Assembly: GCF_008245005.1 (NCBI RefSeq)
Contig: NZ_CP043427.1
Location: forward strand, 434,001 to 498,000
Length of the DNA stretch: 64,000 nucleotides
Direction of reading: 5' to 3'
Origin: Campylobacter sputorum subsp. sputorum
GTDB lineage: Bacteria; Campylobacterota; Campylobacteria; Campylobacterales; Campylobacteraceae
How positions within the stretch are numbered: position 1 is the first letter of the stretch; the number at the start of each line of letters is the position of its first letter. Positions 59,547 to 64,000 of the stretch are shown piece after piece. Both the position numbers and the translations under genes were made by a program. The notes below the pieces were generated by a model that had not been told where the DNA came from, did not search any database, and saw nothing but the letters and a program-made list of their open reading frames with translations.

Positions 59547-59555
59547 GAGGGTGCA

Positions 59556-60272
59556 ATGAATACAAATCAAAATATCGCTTGGGGCGATGACGAAAAATTG
59601 TTTTTCAATCTTTTTGCACTTGCTGCGTTACTTTTAGTAGCACTTCCAGTTGGAATTGCATGCATTATTTTGGGTTTTGGAATGGGCGATAGTCCATGCA
59701 TTATGTGTTGGCATGAGAGATTTTGTATGGTTGCTATTTCTTTTGTTGCACTTTTAGTTATTCGTTATGGTTTTAAAATTAAATACTTAGCTAGTATTTT
59801 ATTTTTAACATGCTTAGGATTGTATGATGGATTAGTGCATTATAGTTTAGATGGTACATACGGCGGATATTTGGATATTAAACAAGGCTTTGGTCTTGAA
59901 ATTTTAGGTGCTCATACTCAGTTTTGGGTTGTAGTAGTGCATTTTTTTGTATTTGTATTTTTAGGTTTGATTTTATTGCTTGGAAGAAATGTTGGAAGTA
60001 TTATTCATAAAAGTGAAAAAGGCGAATATGGCAAAATTTTGCCTGAATTTTTACTTGGTAAAATTGCAATTATTGTATTTGTTGTAGTTATGGCTTTTAA
60101 CTTGGTTCAAGCACTTGTAACTGCTGGTTTGCCACCATTTAACGCATCTGCAACACCTTCAAGGATGACCTTTGATGTATCGAAGTGGTTTTGGGAACTA
60201 GATCATTGGTATGAGACAGAAATTGATTACAGAAATGATTGGAATCCGAAATTACCATATTTACCTAACTAG
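59556..60272 (+). CDS. dsbI: DsbI-type disulfide oxidoreductase, membrane domain only
   Basis: A 238-residue DsbB/DsbI family protein with five or so hydrophobic segments and the redox motif CIMC (GDSPCIMCWHERFCM) in the first periplasmic loop. I see no second cysteine pair in the next periplasmic loop (TYGGYLDIKQGFGLEILG). C. jejuni DsbI is one protein of about 500 residues with a C-terminal beta-propeller; here that part is the separate next gene. Function: reoxidising a periplasmic thiol oxidase, probably for AstA. Confidence 0.85.
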   Translation: MNTNQNIAWGDDEKLFFNLFALAALLLVALPVGIACIILGFGMGDSPCIMCWHERFCMVAISFVALLVIRYGFKIKYLASILFLTCLGLYDGLVHYSLDGTYGGYLDIKQGFGLEILGAHTQFWVVVVHFFVFVFLGLILLLGRNVGSIIHKSEKGEYGKILPEFLLGKIAIIVFVVVMAFNLVQALVTAGLPPFNASATPSRMTFDVSKWFWELDHWYETEIDYRNDWNPKLPYLPN

Positions 60273-60280
60273 GAGATACT

Positions 60281-61162
60281 ATGAAAATTATAAATTTTAT
60301 TTTAGCCCTTTGTGTAACACTTTTTGCACATAATTTTGAGTTAGATTTTAATAAAGGTGCGGTTGAAAATGTAAAACAACTTAGTGCAATTGATAAATTT
60401 GAGCTAAATTTAACAACAAAATCGCCTGTTTTAGGGCTTGATTATCAAAATGGAGAATTTTTAATTGCAACTAAAGATTTAGAGCTTTTAACACTAGATG
60501 AAAATTTAAAAAAGGAAAAAAGTTATTTAAAAAATACAAAAGATTGGATTATTCAGTTTGAAGATGGTGTTTCAGCTGCGTATTTTAAAGATTCTATTGG
60601 AATTATGAGCTATAACAAAACTTATGCGTTTTTTAAACATGATACAAATAAGAGCAAAGAAGAAATAAATTTGGCGTGGCGTTATCTTTTAAAAGGATAT
60701 GAAAATTTCACGCTTGATTTCAAAGACAGATATTACACAATACGTGCAAAACAACAATATATTTTATCATGGGATTATAGTGATTTTTATAAAGAATTTT
60801 TTATAGCTACTGTACCTGATGATATTAAGGAGTATTGGAGTATCGCAAGTTTTAGTGAAGAAGATAATATGCTTTCAAGTGAGTTTATACCGACATTTGG
60901 TGAGAATTTAAAAATCAAAGATCAAAGAAATTTGAACGATTACTACATAACTGGAATGGATGCAAATGGTGAGTTTGTATATTTGTTATCTATTCAGTAT
61001 TCAAGCATTTTAAAACTTGATTCTCGTACAAGAACGATAGTTGATGTATATGTGTTTAAAGATGTTAAAGACGCTACAGCTCTTGCAATTAAAGATGGCA
61101 TATTTTACATAGCTTCGAGAGAAAGTGGCAAGAATTTTATATATACTTTTAAGGCTGAGTAA
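60281..61162 (+). CDS. Exported beta-propeller-like protein, DsbI C-terminal counterpart
   Basis: A 293-residue protein with its own N-terminal signal (FILALCVTLFAHN). The rest is strand-rich with repeated motifs such as VLGLDYQNGEFLIATKDLEL and ITGMDANGEFVYLLSIQ, predicting a small beta-propeller. It begins 8 bases after dsbI with GGAG before the ATG. Size, order and fold match the C-terminal half of single-chain DsbI. The only Cys is in the signal region. Confidence 0.78.
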   Translation: MKIINFILALCVTLFAHNFELDFNKGAVENVKQLSAIDKFELNLTTKSPVLGLDYQNGEFLIATKDLELLTLDENLKKEKSYLKNTKDWIIQFEDGVSAAYFKDSIGIMSYNKTYAFFKHDTNKSKEEINLAWRYLLKGYENFTLDFKDRYYTIRAKQQYILSWDYSDFYKEFFIATVPDDIKEYWSIASFSEEDNMLSSEFIPTFGENLKIKDQRNLNDYYITGMDANGEFVYLLSIQYSSILKLDSRTRTIVDVYVFKDVKDATALAIKDGIFYIASRESGKNFIYTFKAE

Positions 61163-61199
61163 GTTATAAACAATGTGATAAATTCACATTGTTTATAAC
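61163..61199 (+). terminator. Terminator of the dba-dsbI operon
   Basis: GTTATAAACAATGTGA (61163-61178) and its exact complement (61184-61199) form a 16-bp stem with a TAAAT loop, followed by TTTAATAATTTT. Confidence 0.85.
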
Positions 61200-61447
61200 T
61201 TTAATAATTTTACACAGCATTAAGTGTTTTCAAGTTGTTTTTAAATTATATTATTAATTTTTTAAATAGTATATTTTTGAGATATAAAAAATGTTATTTT
61301 GATACTTTTTTACAAATTTCAAAAATATTCCAAATGTTTTAACAGCTATTTTTACTTATTGATTTCTTTTAATTTTTTTATAATAAAAAATATAATTATT
61401 CAATTAAAATATATTTTGTTATAATCACGCTTTTTAAAAGGATAAAT
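61200..61447 (+). promoter_or_regulatory. AT-rich intergenic region with a TATAAT promoter
   Basis: No ORF of note is present. TATAAT at 61420-61425, after a T-rich stretch, is a good -10 for the following transporter gene, whose ATG is 23 bases later. No other structure is apparent. Confidence 0.55.
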
Positions 61448-62500
61448 ATGTATAAAAATAGCAACAAAGCATCTAAAAAACAGATAGCCCACGAGAAAAT
61501 TTTTAAAAAACGAAAAAATAGAGCTTATATTTTGCTCGTTGTTTTGACGCTATGCTCTTTTGGTTTATCGAAAATGCAACCATTTTCTACACTTGGATTA
61601 AGCCCTCTTATAATCGCAATTATACTTGGAGCTTTTTTTGGAAATATAGCGAGAAATCTCACATCACTTCTTGTTAGAACTGGCGTGATTGCTGTTAGCA
61701 CAAAGCAGATTTTAAGACTTGGAATTATATTTTATGGATTTAGAATAACTATAGATGATATTATTTATGTTGGTGCAAAAGGTGTTATTTTGGCTGCTTG
61801 TGTGGTTTTTTTGACATTTTTTATCGGATATTTTATAGGCAGAGCTTTGGGAATAGAAAAAAAATTATCAGCATTGATAGCATCTGGAAGTTCTATTTGC
61901 GGTGCTGCTGCGGTTTTAGCGACAAATAGTGTTATAAAAGGTAAAAGCGAGCATGTTGGAGTTGCGATTTGCACAGTTGTTGTTTTTGGAACTATTGGAA
62001 TGTTTGCTTATCCTATTTTATTTAAAATGGGTGTATTTGATTTAGATGCTTCACATATGGGAGTTTTGATGGGTGGAACTTTGCATGAGGTAGCTCATGC
62101 TGTCGCAGCTGGAGCTGCTGTTGGAGGTGAAGGTGCAAATAATTCTGTTATCATAAAAATGCTTAGAGTTTTAATGCTTGTGCCATTTTTGATAATGATA
62201 GGATTTTTATCATTTGGCGATGAAAAAGAAAAGAGAAATTTAAAATCTTCTGTGCCGTATTTTGCATTATGGTTTTTAGTTGCTGTTGGTGTCGGCTCAA
62301 TTAGTTTTTTCCCTAAATTTACACTGCCTTACATAGAGCTTTTTGATACATTTTTATTAAGTGTTGCTATGTGTGCGCTTGGCTTTACAATGAGAAAAGA
62401 TGTGTTAAAAAATGCTGGATTTAAGCCGTTTTTACAAGCGATAATAATAGCTATTTGGCTTTTGGCTTTTGGATATTTATCTGTAAAATATTTTATATAA
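61448..62500 (+). CDS. YeiH/UPF0324 family putative anion exporter
   Basis: A 350-residue membrane protein with about ten spans. The family landmarks SGSSICGAAAVLATNS and GTLHEVAHAVAAGAAVG are clear. These proteins are annotated as putative sulfate exporters (PSE family), with weak experimental support. The location, one gene from dsbI and in a window with an arylsulfatase-like enzyme, makes a sulfur-anion role attractive, but this is inference. Confidence 0.9.
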   Translation: MYKNSNKASKKQIAHEKIFKKRKNRAYILLVVLTLCSFGLSKMQPFSTLGLSPLIIAIILGAFFGNIARNLTSLLVRTGVIAVSTKQILRLGIIFYGFRITIDDIIYVGAKGVILAACVVFLTFFIGYFIGRALGIEKKLSALIASGSSICGAAAVLATNSVIKGKSEHVGVAICTVVVFGTIGMFAYPILFKMGVFDLDASHMGVLMGGTLHEVAHAVAAGAAVGGEGANNSVIIKMLRVLMLVPFLIMIGFLSFGDEKEKRNLKSSVPYFALWFLVAVGVGSISFFPKFTLPYIELFDTFLLSVAMCALGFTMRKDVLKNAGFKPFLQAIIIAIWLLAFGYLSVKYFI

Positions 62501-62597
62501 AATTAATGTTAAATAAAAATATTATTATTTTAATTAATTATAGGTTTATGCAATTTAATTATAATTTTGTTGCTAAATCAAACACAAGGATATAAAA

Positions 62598-62915
62598 ATG
62601 AAAAAATTAGTTATCGCTACTATGTTAGCATGTTTTACCGCTGGATCAGTTTTTGGGGCTGATGGTGCTACTATTTTTAAAAAATGCGCAGTTTGCCATG
62701 GTACTAAAGCTGAAAAAAGCTATCTAAACAAAGTTCCTGTTTTAACAACAATTGAGCCAGAAAAAAGACTTGAAAATATGAAAGGTTATAAAGCTGGCAC
62801 AATAGGTGATGGTAAAGGACTATTTGGCATGGGTCTTGTTATGAAAGGTCAAATGGCTACTTTATCTGAAGAGGATATGAAAGCGGTAAATGATTATATT
62901 TCAACATTGAAATAA
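62598..62915 (+). CDS. Periplasmic monohaem cytochrome c, copy 1
   Basis: A 105-residue class I cytochrome c with a cleavable signal (MKKLVIATMLACFTAGSVFG) and haem site CAVCH; an axial Met is likely in FGMGLVMKGQM. It corresponds to the small cytochrome c beside ccoS in C. jejuni, an electron donor for the cbb3 oxidase. It has its own TATAAT (62560-62565) and terminator. The next gene is a near copy. Confidence 0.94.
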   Translation: MKKLVIATMLACFTAGSVFGADGATIFKKCAVCHGTKAEKSYLNKVPVLTTIEPEKRLENMKGYKAGTIGDGKGLFGMGLVMKGQMATLSEEDMKAVNDYISTLK

Positions 62916-62923
62916 TCTAATCT

Positions 62924-62953
62924 ATCGGGAAGCTCTTGCTTCCTGATTTTTTT
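62924..62953 (+). terminator. Terminator after cytochrome c copy 1
   Basis: ATCGGGAAGC and GCTTCCTGAT form a 10-bp stem with one G-T pair, loop TCTT, then six T. Confidence 0.85.
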
Positions 62954-63049
62954 ACTTATGTTTTTAATATTTATAATATCAATTTAATTAATCATAAATT
63001 TACTAAATTTAATTATAATTTTAAAACTAAATCAAATAAAGGATATAAA

Positions 63050-63367
63050 ATGAAAAAGTTAGTTATAGCTAGTATGTTAGCATGTTTTACCGCCGGCTCA
63101 ATTTTTGCAGCTGATGGTGCTACTATTTATAAAAAATGTATAGCATGTCATGGTGCTAAAGCTGAAAAAAGCTATCTAAATAAAGTTCCAGTACTTACAC
63201 AAGTTGATCCTGCAACAAGACTTGAAGATATGAAAGCTTATAAAGCCGGAACAGTAAATGGCGGTAAAGGTAAATTTAATATGGGTGCTGTTATGAAACT
63301 TCAAATGTCTTCACTATCTGAAGAAGATATGAAAGCAGTAAATGATTATATTTCAACATTGAAATAA
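63050..63367 (+). CDS. Periplasmic monohaem cytochrome c, copy 2
   Basis: A 105-residue paralogue of the preceding protein: same length, same signal peptide style, haem motif CIACH and the same ending DDYISTLK-like NDYISTLK. The ATG at 63050 follows AAAGGATATAAA; a longer frame from 62936 is not coding. It has its own TATAAT (63014-63019). Divergence is concentrated in mid-protein (TQVDPATRLEDMKAYKAGT). Confidence 0.94.
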   Translation: MKKLVIASMLACFTAGSIFAADGATIYKKCIACHGAKAEKSYLNKVPVLTQVDPATRLEDMKAYKAGTVNGGKGKFNMGAVMKLQMSSLSEEDMKAVNDYISTLK

Positions 63368-63368
63368 T

Positions 63369-63602
63369 TTAATCCATCGGGAAGCTCTTGCTTTCCGACT
63401 TTTTTTTCAAAGCTTCTTTTTTCTTTATTTCCATATTATACGCATCGTTTAGTGCGTCTTCTCCATCATTTTGAGTTGCTCTTAAAAATTTATCATGATC
63501 GTCAAATTGTCTATTTTTTAAAGCCCAAAGCAAAGCCCCTAAGGCTATAAGACCAAGCAATATTGACACACTTAGCATTAAAGCTATTATTTCTACACTC
63601 AT
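63369..63602 (-). CDS. ccoS: cbb3 oxidase maturation protein CcoS
   Basis: A 77-residue single-span protein: EIIALMLSVSILLGLIALGA and LLWALKNRQFDDHDKFLR (the conserved CcoS W-A-x-K-x-x-Q-F-D-D segment). It is needed for cofactor insertion into cytochrome cbb3 oxidase. It overlaps ccoI by 4 bases. Its last seven residues are encoded by the terminator of the convergent cytochrome gene. Confidence 0.93.
   Translation of the reverse strand: MSVEIIALMLSVSILLGLIALGALLWALKNRQFDDHDKFLRATQNDGEDALNDAYNMEIKKKEALKKKSESKSFPMD
63377..63407. terminator. Convergent terminator between cytochrome c copy 2 and ccoS
   Basis: TCGGGAAGC and GCTTTCCGA form a stem with a bulge around TCTT, then a T8 run. It parallels the copy 1 terminator, and the final ccoS codons lie within it. 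Confidence 0.75.
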
Positions 63603-64000
63603 TTTATCTCCTTTATACTTTTTATGCGAAGTGCATTTAACACAACTATTATAGAGCTAAAAGACATCGATAGTGCTGCAAATAGCGGTATTATATATCC
63701 ACACATTGCAAGGGGAATGGTAAGAGAGTTGTATATTAGTGAGAAGATAAGATTTTGCTTGATTATTTTATATGTGCGTTTGGCTATTAAAAAAGCATTT
63801 TTTAAATTTAGTATTTCATTTCCAAGTAAAACTATATCGCTTTTTTCCAAGCTTATATCAGCCCCATTTCCAACACATATAGAAACTCTTGCATAACTTA
63901 GTGCCAATGCGTCGTTTATGCCGTCTCCTACCATCGCAACGCTGTGACCTTTTTTATTTAAATTTTCTATAAATTGTGCTTTTTGTATAGGTAAAAGTTC
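63599..64000 (-). CDS. ccoI: Copper-transporting P1B ATPase CcoI, C-terminal part (runs off the window)
   Basis: The minus strand from the window edge reads 134 codons in frame to the stop. It starts ELLPIQKAQFIENLNKKG, then has the P-type hinge MVGDGINDALALSYARV, and two final spans (IIKQNLIFSLIYNSLTIPLA and FAALSMSFSSIIVVLNA). CcoI delivers copper to the cbb3 oxidase. The metal-binding and phosphorylation regions lie beyond the window. ccoS downstream supports CcoI over CopA. Confidence 0.9.
   Translation of the reverse strand, partial: ELLPIQKAQFIENLNKKGHSVAMVGDGINDALALSYARVSICVGNGADISLEKSDIVLLGNEILNLKNAFLIAKRTYKIIKQNLIFSLIYNSLTIPLAMCGYIIPLFAALSMSFSSIIVVLNALRIKSIKEIK

Overview
The window is an AT-rich, densely packed bacterial chromosome segment that looks like a Campylobacter species (Campylobacterota). 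Several gene orders point there: hemW, rppH, lysC, hobA, holB, folP, ligA, tlyA, ribF, cmoA; rpsB, tsf, an ABC ATPase, fliR, an acidic protein, gmk, tatA, argS; and a small cytochrome c convergent with ccoS-ccoI. HobA is a DnaA partner known only from this group. rpoB and rpoC are separate overlapping genes, not fused as in Helicobacter. I cannot fix the species. There is no CRISPR array, insertion sequence or prophage; the window is nearly all core genome, with one accessory respiratory block.

Layout. 1-5.2 kb: the N-terminal part of a chemoreceptor (minus strand), then a TPP riboswitch and thiSFGH plus a TenI/ThiE-like gene. 5.2-10.4 kb: an HDOD protein, RNase R, HolA, then rpsF-ssb-rpsR. 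10.3-19.6 kb: hemW on the minus strand and a long plus-strand housekeeping run from rppH to cmoA. 19.7-33.5 kb: a consensus promoter leads into Thr-Tyr-Gly-Thr tRNAs, tuf, rpmG, tRNA-Trp, secE, nusG, rplKAJL and rpoBC. 33.5-37.6 kb: efp, an unannotated SelW-like selenoprotein with an in-frame TGA, a DJ-1 protein, an RRM protein, a 0.5 kb intergenic stretch that may hold a structured RNA, thiD, and two small membrane proteins.

37.7-49 kb is the accessory block. It holds a periplasmic arylsulfate sulfotransferase, a histidine kinase/response regulator pair, a Tat-exported molybdoenzyme operon of the polysulfide/thiosulfate reductase type (psrABC), a second regulator/kinase pair whose regulator is frameshifted, an output-less Cache sensor protein and a HIT protein. 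Two sensor pairs flanking one reductase suggest periplasmic signals control sulfur-compound respiration, but that link is inferred from position only.

49-64 kb: a D-lactate dehydrogenase-type flavo-iron-sulfur protein, the rpsB-to-argS cluster, a dba-dsbI unit in which the DsbI membrane domain and its beta-propeller are separate genes, a YeiH-type transporter, a tandem duplicated cytochrome c unit, and ccoS plus the end of the copper ATPase ccoI running off the window.

The points most worth a second look are the hidden selenoprotein, the split DsbI, the frameshifted regulator beside psrABC, the acidic protein with a degenerate receiver domain between fliR and gmk, and the candidate structured RNA near 35.7 kb.
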